DNA of 64,000 nt from assembly GCA_016930075.1 (NCBI GenBank), contig JAFGHS010000075.1, forward strand, positions 1 through 64,000, given 5' to 3'. Position 1 is the stretch's first letter; every line of letters begins with the position of its first letter. A model generated the notes under the pieces. It was given only the letters and a program-made list of their open reading frames with translations. It was not told where the DNA came from and searched no databases. This document shows positions 49,198 through 58,716 of this stretch, piece after piece. The position numbers and the translations under genes were made by a program. Source of the DNA: Deltaproteobacteria bacterium (GTDB lineage: Bacteria > Desulfobacterota > Syntrophia > Syntrophales > JAFGHS01).

Positions 49198-50223
49198 CTA
49201 AAAAAACCTTCCTTTAATCCTTCCAAAGACGTCTTCAACACGCAATTCCTTCATACATGTCATATCGCGGCAGCTTTTCCTGAAACAGGGCATGCAGGGC
49301 AAGTCTTTGCGCGTCACCAAATGCCCCTTTCCGAAGGGGCCTGTCCGTGCAGGATCTGTCGGGCCGAAGATGGCGCAGACAGGGGTTCCGACTGCTGCCG
49401 CAAGGTGCATGGGGCCGGAGTCGGTGGTGATTAAAAAACGCGCCCCCCTGTAGAGGCAGGCAAGGTCCCTCAACGAGGTCTTGCCGCCAAGATTGACGGA
49501 CGGTTGCCGCATCATGGCTTGGATTTTATTTATTTCTTCCGGTCCGCTGTCCGTAAAAACAACGGTCATTCCCAGCTCCTCAATCAGTTTGTCGCACAAA
49601 CAGGCAAATTTTTCATTACCCCAGAGCTTTGTCTCCCAAAGGGCGATGGGGTTGACGGCGACGTAAGCATGATGTGCCGATATTCCGTTTGCCGAAAGCA
49701 ATTTGTCTGCCCGCTGTTTATGATCATCCTGAACGGGGACAAGAAATTCAACCTCTTTAATATCCGCCCCTAAGTAGCGGGGGAAATCGAGGTACCGGTC
49801 GACGGCGTGTTTTGTCATATCTTCGGGGATCCTGTCGTTGAGAAACAAACCGCTCAATTCCTGCATGCTCGCATATCCGAGTTTCCTTTTCCCGGAACTG
49901 AGCCAGACAAGCACAGCGCTTTTAAAAAGTCCCTGAAAATCGATGACCAGATCATACTTGATTTTTTTGATTTCGCCGATAAAGGAACGGATTTCTCCGA
50001 AGGGTTTGGCGATCCTGCCCCTTTTTAATTCTTTTATCCAGCTTTTTCTCCGGGAAACGACGACCCGGTCCAGATAAGGATGATCTTTGATCAGGTCTGC
50101 CGCCGCCTCTTCGATCACCCAGGTGATATGCGCATCGGGATAGAGTCGTCTTAACGCGGCAAGGGAGGGCAGGGTATGGATCACATCGCCGATGGCGGAG
50201 AGCTTGATGATCAGAATGTTCAT
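49198..50223 (-). CDS. waaC: Lipopolysaccharide heptosyltransferase I (WaaC-like)
   Basis: This 341-residue GT9 enzyme adds the first heptose to Kdo2-lipid A. It has MNILIIKLSAIGDVIHTLPSL at the start, DLVIDFQGLFKSAVLVWLSS (about 90-109) with the WaaC-like FQGL segment, and FLITTDSGPMHLAAAVGTPVCAIFGPTD at the C-terminus. The chosen ATG (50223) follows aaaggatt and overlaps the gmhB stop as ATGA; the frame is open eight codons further up. The WaaC rather than WaaF assignment rests on the DFQGL and ITWVIEE motifs and is moderately sure. Confidence 0.84.
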   Translation of the reverse strand: MNILIIKLSAIGDVIHTLPSLAALRRLYPDAHITWVIEEAAADLIKDHPYLDRVVVSRRKSWIKELKRGRIAKPFGEIRSFIGEIKKIKYDLVIDFQGLFKSAVLVWLSSGKRKLGYASMQELSGLFLNDRIPEDMTKHAVDRYLDFPRYLGADIKEVEFLVPVQDDHKQRADKLLSANGISAHHAYVAVNPIALWETKLWGNEKFACLCDKLIEELGMTVVFTDSGPEEINKIQAMMRQPSVNLGGKTSLRDLACLYRGARFLITTDSGPMHLAAAVGTPVCAIFGPTDPARTGPFGKGHLVTRKDLPCMPCFRKSCRDMTCMKELRVEDVFGRIKGRFF

Positions 50224-50801
50224 GGATGGGAATCCTTTATGATCCACCGGACGGCGTCGAGAATATCGGTTGCCGAATAACTCGGTTTTATGGGCGGCGT
50301 TTCAGGCCGGCAGTTCTTATCCACAGCGCAATGCCCTGTCGGCACAAGGACGCCCTTCATCGGAATATTATACGCTGTTTCCATATCCGTCATCATGTCG
50401 CCTACCATATAAGAACGGTAAAGATCGATGTCAAAATCCCTGGCGGCGGCAAGCAGCATCCCCGTCTTCGGCTTGCGGCATTCGCATGCCTGCAAGTAAT
50501 CCCCCCGGCCTTCCGTTGCATGATGGGGGCAATAGTAGAAGGCATCGATGCAGGTTCCTTCCATTTTGAGCAATTCCTGTATGCGGCGATGGGTTTCCTC
50601 AACGAAGGCTTCGGTGAAGTAACCGCGCGCCACACCGGACTGGTTGGTGATGACAATGGCTTTCAGGCCGGCATCGCGGATTTCTTTTATTGCCTGAGGC
50701 GTTTCGGGAAATAGCCTGAGCTTCGAAAGAGAGTTTAAATAACCCACATCTTCGTTAATCGTTCCGTCCCGGTCGAGAAAGACAGCCCTGTTTTTCGCCA
50801 T
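50220..50801 (-). CDS. gmhB: D,D-heptose 1,7-bisphosphate phosphatase
   Basis: This HAD phosphatase removes the 1-phosphate from D-glycero-beta-D-manno-heptose 1,7-bisphosphate on the way to ADP-heptose. The 193-residue protein has the nucleophile motif VFLDRDGTINEDVGYL (about 7-22), VITNQSGVARGYF (about 50-62), the FYYCPHH metal site with the Cys cluster CECRKPKTGML (about 105-115) and YMVGDMMTDME. It lies five bases after waaF and overlaps waaC, so the heptose steps are coexpressed. Confidence 0.93.
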   Translation of the reverse strand: MAKNRAVFLDRDGTINEDVGYLNSLSKLRLFPETPQAIKEIRDAGLKAIVITNQSGVARGYFTEAFVEETHRRIQELLKMEGTCIDAFYYCPHHATEGRGDYLQACECRKPKTGMLLAAARDFDIDLYRSYMVGDMMTDMETAYNIPMKGVLVPTGHCAVDKNCRPETPPIKPSYSATDILDAVRWIIKDSHP

Positions 50802-50806
50802 GTGCT

Positions 50807-51874
50807 TTAAGGTCCTTTTTCTGCGAGAAGTTTCCGTGCCGTATCATAGACGTCGTCAACGCTGATTTTGTCCATGCATGCAAAATCCGTCGGGCAGACC
50901 TTTTTCAGACACGGGCTGCACGGGACGCCCTTGTAAATGACGGTGCTTTTTTCGCCCACAGGCGATGTGGTTGCCGGGTTCGTTGAGCCGAAGACGGCCA
51001 CGGTGGGGATGCCGAGGGCGCCGGCCACATGCATCAAACCTGAATCGTTGGAGATGAAAAGGCGGCAGCGGGCGATGAGGGCGATGGCCTCTTGCAAATC
51101 GGTTTTGCCGGCAAGATTGACAAGGCGGCTTTTCGCAAAGCCCTGTACGGCATCGAGGCTTGCACGGTCCGCTTCGCTTCCCATCATGAGGACCTGCGCG
51201 TTATGGGACGCAGCCAGTCGATCCGCCACGGCGGCATACCGTTCAGGAAACCACTTCTTGGCCGGGCCGTAAGCGGCCCCCGGCGCGATGCCGCAAATCA
51301 TCTTGCCTGCAGTCAATCCAAAACCGTTAAGCAATTTATCCCCCAACGCCTGATATTCTGCGTTTAATGGGAGATGAACTTCGCGGCCGGCTGATTGAAA
51401 ACCCGCAGTTTTAAGCATTTCGAGATAATAATCGATCTGGGGCACCTGTCGAATGGCTTTTGTCCGCCGGACGGAATGGGTCAAAAGGAATCCCCGGACG
51501 TCGCTGTTGTAGCCGATGCGGATGGGGATGCCGGCCAGGCGGGCAATAATCGCCGCCTCAATGGCATTTTGCAGGAGAACGGCCATATCGAATTTCTTTT
51601 TACGCAGTTCCCGGGCGAGCCCCACCTTTCCGAAAACGCCTTCATGAATGCCGGGACTTTGAAAAGTAAATACCTCATCCACGTCGGGGCATAGATCAAA
51701 CAGGGCGGCAACCCAGGGTTTAACCAGGACGGTGATTTTCGCCCGGGGGAAGGTTTTTCTTACGGCGGCAAAGGCCGGGAGGGTCATCACAACGTCGCCG
51801 ATCCAGTTGGTGCCGCGAATCAGGATGTTTTTCACGGCATCATGATTCATCGTCTTTGAAATTCGGATGTCCAT
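50807..51874 (-). CDS. waaF: Lipopolysaccharide heptosyltransferase II
   Basis: This 355-residue GT9 enzyme adds the second heptose of the inner core. It has NILIRGTNWIGDVVMTLPAF near the start, the FAAVRKTFPRAKITVLVKPW region typical of WaaF, AVLLQNAIEAAIIARLAGIP and the C-terminal FISNDSGLMHVAGALGIPTVAVFGSTN. The frame is open to 51940 but that part lies inside lpxL. ATG 51874 (five bases after the lpxL stop) or ATG 51850 are the plausible starts; neither has a strong ribosome-binding site, so coupling to lpxL translation is likely. Confidence 0.87.
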   Translation of the reverse strand: MDIRISKTMNHDAVKNILIRGTNWIGDVVMTLPAFAAVRKTFPRAKITVLVKPWVAALFDLCPDVDEVFTFQSPGIHEGVFGKVGLARELRKKKFDMAVLLQNAIEAAIIARLAGIPIRIGYNSDVRGFLLTHSVRRTKAIRQVPQIDYYLEMLKTAGFQSAGREVHLPLNAEYQALGDKLLNGFGLTAGKMICGIAPGAAYGPAKKWFPERYAAVADRLAASHNAQVLMMGSEADRASLDAVQGFAKSRLVNLAGKTDLQEAIALIARCRLFISNDSGLMHVAGALGIPTVAVFGSTNPATTSPVGEKSTVIYKGVPCSPCLKKVCPTDFACMDKISVDDVYDTARKLLAEKGP

Positions 51875-51879
51875 TACCG

Positions 51880-52770
51880 TTACCGTTGCCTCAGGGCCTG
51901 CCATTTTTTCGTCTTCCACCGGTGATGGAGCCATAGCCATTGATCGGGATATTTGCGGATCATGTCCTCGATCACTTTCATGAAAATCTGTGTATTAGCC
52001 GCCACATCCTTTTCGTAATCTCCTGTATCGACGATGCTGACTTCCCGTCCCAGGATGAGACGGTATTTACCCGAAGGTTGCCTGGCCATAAATGCGGGTA
52101 TAACGGGCGCCCCTGTGTGAAGCGCCAGGATTGCCAGTCCGTCCGTCGTACAGGCGGATCTTCCGAAGAAATCCACAAAAATACCCTCCTGCCAGGCCAC
52201 ATTCTGATCGATGAGAAGCCCGACGATCTCATTTTTCTGAAGGGTCCGCAACATGGGCCGCATGGCCCTTTCCTTGGCCAGGGTCTTGCTTCCCGCCGTG
52301 GCCCGCACCCATTTGACCAAATCTTCCAAAATCGGGTTATCCAGAGGTCGGTAAATGAGAAGCATGGGGTGAACAATTAATGATATAACGACGGCCATGA
52401 GTTCCCAGTTTCCGAAATGGGCGCCGAACAGTAAAAGCCCTTTGTTCTTTTCCAGGGCGGCGCGGCAATATTCAATCCCTTCGATTTCAAAAGTATTGTC
52501 AATATCCTGCCGCGTAAGCCGGGGGATGTCGAAGAACTCGGCGATGACGATGCCTAAATGGCGGTAGGTGTTTTTGGCGATTTGGATGATTTCCGCCATG
52601 TCCCGGTCGGGGAAGGCGTTTTTCAGATTGTGGAGAGTGATAAACCGCTGTCTGGGCGAGACGTAATAAAACAGCATTGCGAGGGCGATAAAGAAATGTT
52701 TTCGCAGGGCTCGCGGTATGATCCCGAAACAAAACAGGATGATTTTTGTAGAGGTTGTTTTTTCTACCAT
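51880..52770 (-). CDS. lpxL: Lipid A secondary acyltransferase LpxL/HtrB family
   Basis: This inner-membrane enzyme adds a secondary acyl chain to lipid A. The 296-residue protein has one N-terminal membrane helix (about 10-35), the catalytic HX4E motif in GAHFGNWELM (about 122-131), DQNVAWQEGIFVDFFG and the C-terminal QWLWLHHRWK typical of the family. The ATG at 52770 follows the lpxK stop by one base and has agga seven bases upstream. No second acyltransferase gene is in the window. Confidence 0.92.
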   Translation of the reverse strand: MVEKTTSTKIILFCFGIIPRALRKHFFIALAMLFYYVSPRQRFITLHNLKNAFPDRDMAEIIQIAKNTYRHLGIVIAEFFDIPRLTRQDIDNTFEIEGIEYCRAALEKNKGLLLFGAHFGNWELMAVVISLIVHPMLLIYRPLDNPILEDLVKWVRATAGSKTLAKERAMRPMLRTLQKNEIVGLLIDQNVAWQEGIFVDFFGRSACTTDGLAILALHTGAPVIPAFMARQPSGKYRLILGREVSIVDTGDYEKDVAANTQIFMKVIEDMIRKYPDQWLWLHHRWKTKKWQALRQR

Positions 52771-52771
52771 G

Positions 52772-53881
52772 TCATATCCTGCCGGCCCCCAGTTTATCAA
52801 TGATCATGGACGTGAGTTTATCTGAAGACGGCCGTATAACCATTTCAATTTTCAGTAACAATATTTTTTCCAGAAATGCTTGATGTTGAGAGAGCTTGAC
52901 GCCGTCTTTTTCCGTTGCGACAATCATGTCGGCCGCACCATCCCGCGACCGGCGGCAAATTTCCGCAATATCCTTTTCCGTATACCGGTGATGATCAGGA
53001 AAGGGAATCCAGACAACCACATTGAGCCCCAGGCTTTCCAGTGTTTTTTTAAAGGCGTCCGGGACGGCGATGCCGGCAAATGCGCACAATCTTTTATCCT
53101 TCAAATAATCCGGGGGGCAGGATTGACCGCTCATGCCTGCCGTCCATCCCGTCGGTTGACGATAGCCGTGAAAAACAATGGATGCATCCGGAAAAGAAAT
53201 ATCCGGTTCGTCGGCAAAGGGATTGGTCTTAATCTCTGTTTTCACAATGAGGTCAGCCCGCCTCAAGGCCTTTGCCGGTTCCCGCAGGGGCCCGCGGGGC
53301 AGCATAAAACCGTTCCCCAGGGGTCTGTCTTTATCCACAAGAACAATATCCATATCACGGTAAAGGCTCCGGTGTTGAAACCCGTCGTCCAGGATCAACA
53401 CATCCGCCAGGAAATGATCGACGGCATATGCACCCGTCACACGCCTTTGCCGACCGGAAATAACCGGCATGCCGGGACAGGCCCGGGCCATCATTACGGG
53501 CTCGTCGCCGCCTTCTTCCGGCCCCAGCAAAATATCTTTTCCATCGGACACAATGTTCACGGCGGCCGGCGTCTTCCCTCCATATCCCCGGCTGAGGATG
53601 ACCGGTCTGAATCCCGCCTCCTTCAATAACTTTGCGACAAGGATTGTCATGGGCGTTTTTCCCGTGCCGCCGGCGGCAATATTCCCGATGCTGATCACCT
53701 TGCAGGGCAGCCGGGTTTGTTTGAAAAAGCCCTTATCATAGCCGGCGTTCCGCAAAGAAACTCCCATCCTGTATGGCAGGGAAAGAAGAAAAAGAAGCGC
53801 ATTGAAAAGGAAGAGCCCAGAGGGGTAATGCCTTTGATTGTCAACGTCCCAGCTCTTTATGATCGGATCCGTCCATGCCAT
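52772..53881 (-). CDS. lpxK: Tetraacyldisaccharide 4'-kinase
   Basis: LpxK phosphorylates the 4' position of the lipid A disaccharide. The 369-residue protein has an N-terminal membrane-associated helix (about 23-40), a P-loop GNIAAGGTGKTP (about 66-77), VILSRGYGGKTP, LILDDGFQHRSL (about 154-165, with the Asp-Asp-Gly-Phe-Gln-His signature), RPLGNGFMLPRGPLREP and a C-terminal FPDHHRYTEKDIAEI. The chosen start lies 41 bases inside the end of msbA, a long overlap; no better in-frame ATG is seen before the hydrophobic segment. Confidence 0.92.
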   Translation of the reverse strand: MAWTDPIIKSWDVDNQRHYPSGLFLFNALLFLLSLPYRMGVSLRNAGYDKGFFKQTRLPCKVISIGNIAAGGTGKTPMTILVAKLLKEAGFRPVILSRGYGGKTPAAVNIVSDGKDILLGPEEGGDEPVMMARACPGMPVISGRQRRVTGAYAVDHFLADVLILDDGFQHRSLYRDMDIVLVDKDRPLGNGFMLPRGPLREPAKALRRADLIVKTEIKTNPFADEPDISFPDASIVFHGYRQPTGWTAGMSGQSCPPDYLKDKRLCAFAGIAVPDAFKKTLESLGLNVVVWIPFPDHHRYTEKDIAEICRRSRDGAADMIVATEKDGVKLSQHQAFLEKILLLKIEMVIRPSSDKLTSMIIDKLGAGRI

Positions 53882-55616
53882 CTCTTATCCCGTTGTCGTC
53901 GCCTTTAAATTGCATGTTATACAGCTTATAGTACTCGCCCTTTTTCCCCAGCAGCGTATCGTGCGTCCCCTCTTCAACGATTTCTCCGCCGACGAGGACA
54001 ATGATCCTGTCGGCGTTGCGGATCGTCGAAAGGCGATGGGCAATAACGAGGGTCGTTCTATCTTTCATGAGATTTTCCAGGGCGTCCTGGACCTCGATTT
54101 CCGCCTCTGTATCGAGGGAGGATGTTGCCTCATCAAGAATCAAAATAGGCGCGTCTTTAAGAAGCGCACGGGCAATGGATATACGCTGTCTTTCCCCGCC
54201 GGAGAGCTTCGTGCCCTGTTCGCCGATGACCGTATCATATCCGTCCGGCAGATTGACGATGAAATCATGGGCGTTGGCTGCCTTTGCCGCCCGGATGACG
54301 GCATCTTCGCTCTTTTCGATGCTGCCATAAGCGATATTGTTGCGGACCGTATCATTAAAAAGAATGGTCTGCTGTGTGACCATCCCGATCTGCTTGCGGA
54401 GGGATTCGATGGTGACGTCTCTGATATCCTTGCCGTCGATGAGGATTCGCCCGTTTGTGACGTCGTAAAATCTTGGAACCAGATTGACAAGGGTGGTTTT
54501 GCCGCCGCCGCTCATTCCGACAAAAGCGACAACTTCTCCGGCCTTGATGGTCAGGTTGATATTTTTTAAAACCGGTGTTTCTTCATAGCAAAACGTCACA
54601 TTTTCGATGGCGATCATTTTCGATATCTTGGGTAAACTGACGGCGTTTTCCTTATTTTTAATGTCCGGTACGGTGTCGATGATGCTGAAGACCCGCTGGG
54701 CGCCCGCAATGCCTTGCTGGATCGTATTGTTGACATTGGTCAGCCGCTTTACCGGCTCGTAAAGCATGATCAGGGCTGTCAGAAAAGAGAAAAAATTGCC
54801 CGGCGTGGAATGGCCGTTGATCACCTGATACCCGCCGTAGAAAATAATGGCGGCGATGCCGATGCCGCCCAGAAATTCCATGAAAGGACTGGAAAGGGCG
54901 CTGATGGAGATGGATTTCAGGATGAGCTTCAGCAGGTTTTCATTTTCCCCGGAGAATCTTTTATTTTCATAGTCTTCCATCCCGAAAGCCTTGACGATCC
55001 TCGTACCGGAGATGGTTTCCTGAAGCAGGTTGGTGAGGCTTCCCATGGTGACCTGGGTCCGTGTGGCGATGCTTCTCATTTTCTGGCCGAATTTTGCGAT
55101 GGGATAGATGGTAAGAGGAAACACAAACATGGCAACGATCGCAAGCTTCCAGTCCCGGTAGAAAATGACGAATATGAGGCACAGGAGTGTAAAGGAATCC
55201 TTGAAAAGACTCGTGACGGCCTCCGAAACGGCGCCCTGGATATATCCCACATCGTTGGTAATCCGCGACATGAGCAGGCCCGTCGAGTTTTTTGTAAAAA
55301 AAGCAAGGGATTGCTGTTGAATCTTTGCATAAAGCTCGTTTCTCAGATCGGCGACAATCCGCTGGCCGATAAAATTCATCAGAATGGTCTGAGCGTAGCT
55401 GCATGCGCCTTTGACAAAATACACCAATACGATGGCCAGGGGGATCCACATGAGCATTCTGGCGTTTTTTGTCAGAAAAATATCATCGATGGCGGGTTTG
55501 ACAAGAAAAGCAAGGGCCGACGTCGTAGAGCCGACGATAAGCATGCAGAACATGGCGACGACGAATTTAAAAATATGCGGTTTTGCCCGTTTTAAAAGGC
55601 GTTTGAAAATATCCAC
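53841..55616 (-). CDS. msbA: Lipid A flippase ABC transporter MsbA
   Basis: This 591-residue half-transporter flips core-lipid A across the inner membrane. About six membrane helices (about 15-310, including the SRITNDVGYIQGAVSEA coupling region) precede the ATPase domain. The latter has Walker A GMSGGGKTTL (near 365), the LSGGERQRISIARALL signature (near 475) and ILILDEATSSLD (near 492), then the H-loop VIAHRLST. It lies eight bases after lpxB. The family also contains multidrug exporters, but position between lpxB and lpxK makes MsbA the natural call. Confidence 0.93.
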   Translation of the reverse strand: MDIFKRLLKRAKPHIFKFVVAMFCMLIVGSTTSALAFLVKPAIDDIFLTKNARMLMWIPLAIVLVYFVKGACSYAQTILMNFIGQRIVADLRNELYAKIQQQSLAFFTKNSTGLLMSRITNDVGYIQGAVSEAVTSLFKDSFTLLCLIFVIFYRDWKLAIVAMFVFPLTIYPIAKFGQKMRSIATRTQVTMGSLTNLLQETISGTRIVKAFGMEDYENKRFSGENENLLKLILKSISISALSSPFMEFLGGIGIAAIIFYGGYQVINGHSTPGNFFSFLTALIMLYEPVKRLTNVNNTIQQGIAGAQRVFSIIDTVPDIKNKENAVSLPKISKMIAIENVTFCYEETPVLKNINLTIKAGEVVAFVGMSGGGKTTLVNLVPRFYDVTNGRILIDGKDIRDVTIESLRKQIGMVTQQTILFNDTVRNNIAYGSIEKSEDAVIRAAKAANAHDFIVNLPDGYDTVIGEQGTKLSGGERQRISIARALLKDAPILILDEATSSLDTEAEIEVQDALENLMKDRTTLVIAHRLSTIRNADRIIVLVGGEIVEEGTHDTLLGKKGEYYKLYNMQFKGDDNGIRDGMDGSDHKELGR

Positions 55617-55624
55617 GAATCTTC

Positions 55625-56788
55625 CTAAGTCCTTTGTATGATGCCGTAAGCGAGCTTTGCCGCTCTGTCCGAAGCGCCGGGAGCCCCAAGCTTGCCCCGG
55701 ATGTCCGCCAACGCGGATTTTATATGCGCCATCCGGCCCTCCCGTGTCAAGATATCTATGACTTCGGCGGCAATTCGTTCGGCATTCGCCTCGCCCTGGA
55801 TAAATTCAGGGACAATGGTTTCCCCGGCGATAATGTTGGCAAGTCCGATGTGTTTGACTTTGATGACGGCCCTGCCGATCAGATAGGAGAGACGGGAGAC
55901 CTTATAGACAATAATCATCGGTTTCTCCAACAGCGCCGTTTCCAATGTGGCTGTGCCGGATGCGACAACGGCCACATCCGACAGGTTGATGACATCGTAG
56001 GTATCGTTTTTTATGAGATGCACGTCAACAGGATGCTGCCGGATAATAGCCCCGACAAATTCCGCCGTGAGTGTATCCGCCAGAGGCAATACAAACTGAA
56101 CTGTGTGCAGCTTTTTTTTCAAAATAAACGCCGATTTAAGCATTTCCGGCAGGAGTGCGGCAACTTCACTTTTGCGGCTGCCGGGGAGGAGGCCTATGGT
56201 GGTAACGTTTTCCTGCAAGGCGAATTTTTTTATGGCGTCGTCTTTCGTATATTTTGTTTTGACCGTATCGAGAAGCGGATGTCCTACAAAATGCGCATGG
56301 ACCCCCGCTTCACGATACATCTGCTCTTCGAAAGGAAGAATGACCGCTATGGTGTCGACAATGCGTCTGATGGTTTTGATCCTTCCCCTGCGCCATGCCC
56401 AGACCTTGGGGCTGATATAATAAAATACAGGGATCCCCGATTTTTTCGCCATCCCGGCCAGGGGGATATTGAAGCCGGGGTAGTCGATGACGATGAGGAG
56501 GGCGGGTTTTTCCTGTTTCAGGAATAATTTGAGACGTGCCTTGACCTGCATGATATATCTGATTTTCCCGATGACTTCCGTAAATCCCATCACGGCCATA
56601 TCGGCGGAATCGGCTATTATTTCAACGCCCGCCGCCTGCATATTTTTGCCGGCGATACCGTAAAAGCGAAGGGCCGGATCGATGGCATGCATGGCTTTCA
56701 CCAGATTTGCGCCGTGAAGATCCCCCGACGCTTCCCCGGCGACAATCAATATTTTCGATGTATGGCAAGGAGAGCTGTTTGTATTCAT
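55625..56788 (-). CDS. lpxB: Lipid-A-disaccharide synthase
   Basis: LpxB (GT19) joins lipid X and UDP-2,3-diacylglucosamine into the disaccharide. The 387-residue protein has ILIVAGEASGDLHGANLV (about 13-30), MAVMGFTEVIGK (about 63-74), LIVIDYPGFNIPLA, YYISPKVWAWRRGRI (about 127-141), the PFVG-like HFVGHPLLD and LLPGSRKSEV. The C-terminal ASGTATLETALLEKPMIIVYK and QGEANAER close it. There is no clear ribosome-binding site at the ATG. An 88-base gap to lpxA holds no recognised gene. Confidence 0.94.
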   Translation of the reverse strand: MNTNSSPCHTSKILIVAGEASGDLHGANLVKAMHAIDPALRFYGIAGKNMQAAGVEIIADSADMAVMGFTEVIGKIRYIMQVKARLKLFLKQEKPALLIVIDYPGFNIPLAGMAKKSGIPVFYYISPKVWAWRRGRIKTIRRIVDTIAVILPFEEQMYREAGVHAHFVGHPLLDTVKTKYTKDDAIKKFALQENVTTIGLLPGSRKSEVAALLPEMLKSAFILKKKLHTVQFVLPLADTLTAEFVGAIIRQHPVDVHLIKNDTYDVINLSDVAVVASGTATLETALLEKPMIIVYKVSRLSYLIGRAVIKVKHIGLANIIAGETIVPEFIQGEANAERIAAEVIDILTREGRMAHIKSALADIRGKLGAPGASDRAAKLAYGIIQRT

Positions 56789-56876
56789 CGCGTCAGTCTA
56801 TTGAAGAAGATGCGCGCCGGGATGTCTTCTATCGACGACTCCGATGCACCGCATGACATCGCCGTCCGTTGTTGCC

Positions 56877-57653
56877 CTAACGGCACACCCCTCTCTGGGA
56901 TGATTGAATAAATTCAACGAACTGCCTGACTTCGGGCAGATCCTCTACATCCGTCTTGACCTTTTCAACGGCGGTTTTCAATAACAGGGAAGATCGGAAG
57001 ATGATTTGATAGGCCTTTTTCAAGGCGGCGATGGTGTTTTCGCTGAAGCCCCGCCGCTTCAGACCGACTAAATTCAACCCGTGCATTTTGGCGTGATTGC
57101 CGGCGGCCATGACAAAAGGCGGAACATCCTGTGTAACAGCGGATGCGCCGCCGATAAATGAATGGGCGCCGATGCGTGTAAATTGAACAACTCCCGACAT
57201 TCCGCTGATGATGGCGTAGTCTTCCACAAAGATGTGTCCGGCCAGACTGGCGGCATTGGACATGATGACATGATTGCCGAGTTTGCAGTTGTGAGCGATG
57301 TGGCAATAGGCCATGATCAGATTGTGATCGCCCATGATGGTGACGCCGATGTCGGCGGCTGTGGCCCGATGAATGGTGGCAAACTCCCGGATCGTATTGT
57401 GATTGCCCATAACAACCCTCGTTTCCTCACCGCGAAATTTCAAATCCTGGGGCGCCGCGCCGATGGCGGCGAATTGAAAGATGTGGCAATCCTCGCCGAT
57501 ATCGGTGTGGCTGTCGATGACGGCGTGGGGACCGATGATGGTGTTTTTGCCGATGTTGACGTCGGCTTCGATGATGGAATAAGGCCCGATTTCCACACCC
57601 TCCGCCAGGTTGGCTTTGGGTGAAACGATAGCTGTTTTATGTATCTTCATCAT
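56877..57653 (-). CDS. lpxA: UDP-N-acetylglucosamine acyltransferase
   Basis: LpxA performs the first step of lipid A synthesis, placing a 3-hydroxyacyl chain on UDP-GlcNAc. The 258-residue protein is a left-handed beta-helix of hexapeptide repeats (about 1-180, with [20 protein letters not shown] and the catalytic His region [17 protein letters not shown] near 120). A helical C-terminus (about 190-258) follows, with [22 protein letters not shown]. Its ATG overlaps the lpxD stop as ATGA after aaggataa. The C-terminal SSQRGVCR is typical for deltaproteobacterial LpxA. Confidence 0.95.
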   Translation of the reverse strand: MMKIHKTAIVSPKANLAEGVEIGPYSIIEADVNIGKNTIIGPHAVIDSHTDIGEDCHIFQFAAIGAAPQDLKFRGEETRVVMGNHNTIREFATIHRATAADIGVTIMGDHNLIMAYCHIAHNCKLGNHVIMSNAASLAGHIFVEDYAIISGMSGVVQFTRIGAHSFIGGASAVTQDVPPFVMAAGNHAKMHGLNLVGLKRRGFSENTIAALKKAYQIIFRSSLLLKTAVEKVKTDVEDLPEVRQFVEFIQSSQRGVCR

Positions 57654-58696
57654 TTATCCTTCTTGATGTTGTGAACAACATTTTCCAGGGTTTCCAACCG
57701 CTTTGTCAGAGACCCCACATTTTTTCTCATTTCAGGAAGCCTGGGAAAGCAGGAGGCGGCCCTCAGCCACTCGCGGTGCGGTAAATGGGGCGTTCCCGAG
57801 ACGACCTGATTGGGCGGCACGTCTTCATGAACGCCTGATTGCCCGGCGACCATGACATGATCGCCGATCGTGATATGGCCTGCGAAGCCCGCCTGGCCTC
57901 CGATGATGACGCCGCGTCCGATTTTCGTGCTGCCCGCGATGCCCACCTGGGCTGCGATCACCGTGTCTTCGCCGATGACGACGTTGTGTCCTACCTGCAC
58001 CAGATTGTCGATTTTTACGCCGCGCTGAATCCAGGTTTTATTGAGGGCGCCGCGATCGATGGTCGAGTTTGCCCCCACCTCCACATCGTCGTCAATCTGG
58101 ACGATGCCGATCTGAGGGAATTTCAGATTTTCAACGCCCGGCCTGGTAAAACCGAATCCGTCGGCGCCGATGACGACGCCGGCATGGAGGATTACCCTTT
58201 TTCCGATGATGCACCTTCTGTAAATGGAGACATTGGGATACAGAACGGAGTCCTCGCCGATGACCGCCCCGGCGCCGACAAAAACACCGGGATAAAGCAC
58301 GGCGCCCCGCTCGATCCGGGCGCCGCAGCTGATGTAGACGCCGGGATCGATATGCGCATGACTTGAGACGACGGCGCCTTCTTCAATCAAAGCTTTTTCG
58401 CTGATGTGGCCGGGATGCGCTTCCTCCGGATAAAAGAGGGCAAGTAATTTCGCAACGGCGCTGTAAGGGTCAGGCAGGATTAAAAGATTGATCCGGGGAT
58501 TAACGATGCCCGGCGGCGCCAGTACCGCAGAGGCGGCCGTCGTTTCCAGTTGCTTGCGGTATTTCGGATTGGAGATGAATGTGATATCCCCGGGTCCGGC
58601 CTCTTCGATGCCCTTTATGTCCGTAATGGCGACCGTTTCATCGCCCAAAAGTTCAGCATTCAGATAAGCGGCGATTTCTTTTAATGTTCTTCCCAT
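57650..58696 (-). CDS. lpxD: UDP-3-O-acylglucosamine N-acyltransferase
   Basis: LpxD adds the second, N-linked 3-hydroxyacyl chain. The protein (348 residues from ATG 58696) has an N-terminal uridine-binding domain ([30 protein letters not shown]), a long beta-helix with the catalytic His in [14 protein letters not shown] (about 235-248) and a C-terminal helix (about 320-345). ATG 58696 is preferred over 58702 because of spacing from gcgga and because the family starts near the TLKEIA motif. It overlaps lpxA directly; fabZ, often between them, is absent. Confidence 0.93.
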   Translation of the reverse strand: MGRTLKEIAAYLNAELLGDETVAITDIKGIEEAGPGDITFISNPKYRKQLETTAASAVLAPPGIVNPRINLLILPDPYSAVAKLLALFYPEEAHPGHISEKALIEEGAVVSSHAHIDPGVYISCGARIERGAVLYPGVFVGAGAVIGEDSVLYPNVSIYRRCIIGKRVILHAGVVIGADGFGFTRPGVENLKFPQIGIVQIDDDVEVGANSTIDRGALNKTWIQRGVKIDNLVQVGHNVVIGEDTVIAAQVGIAGSTKIGRGVIIGGQAGFAGHITIGDHVMVAGQSGVHEDVPPNQVVSGTPHLPHREWLRAASCFPRLPEMRKNVGSLTKRLETLENVVHNIKKDK

Positions 58697-58716
58697 GATC
58701 ATTCCGCTTCAGTCTG

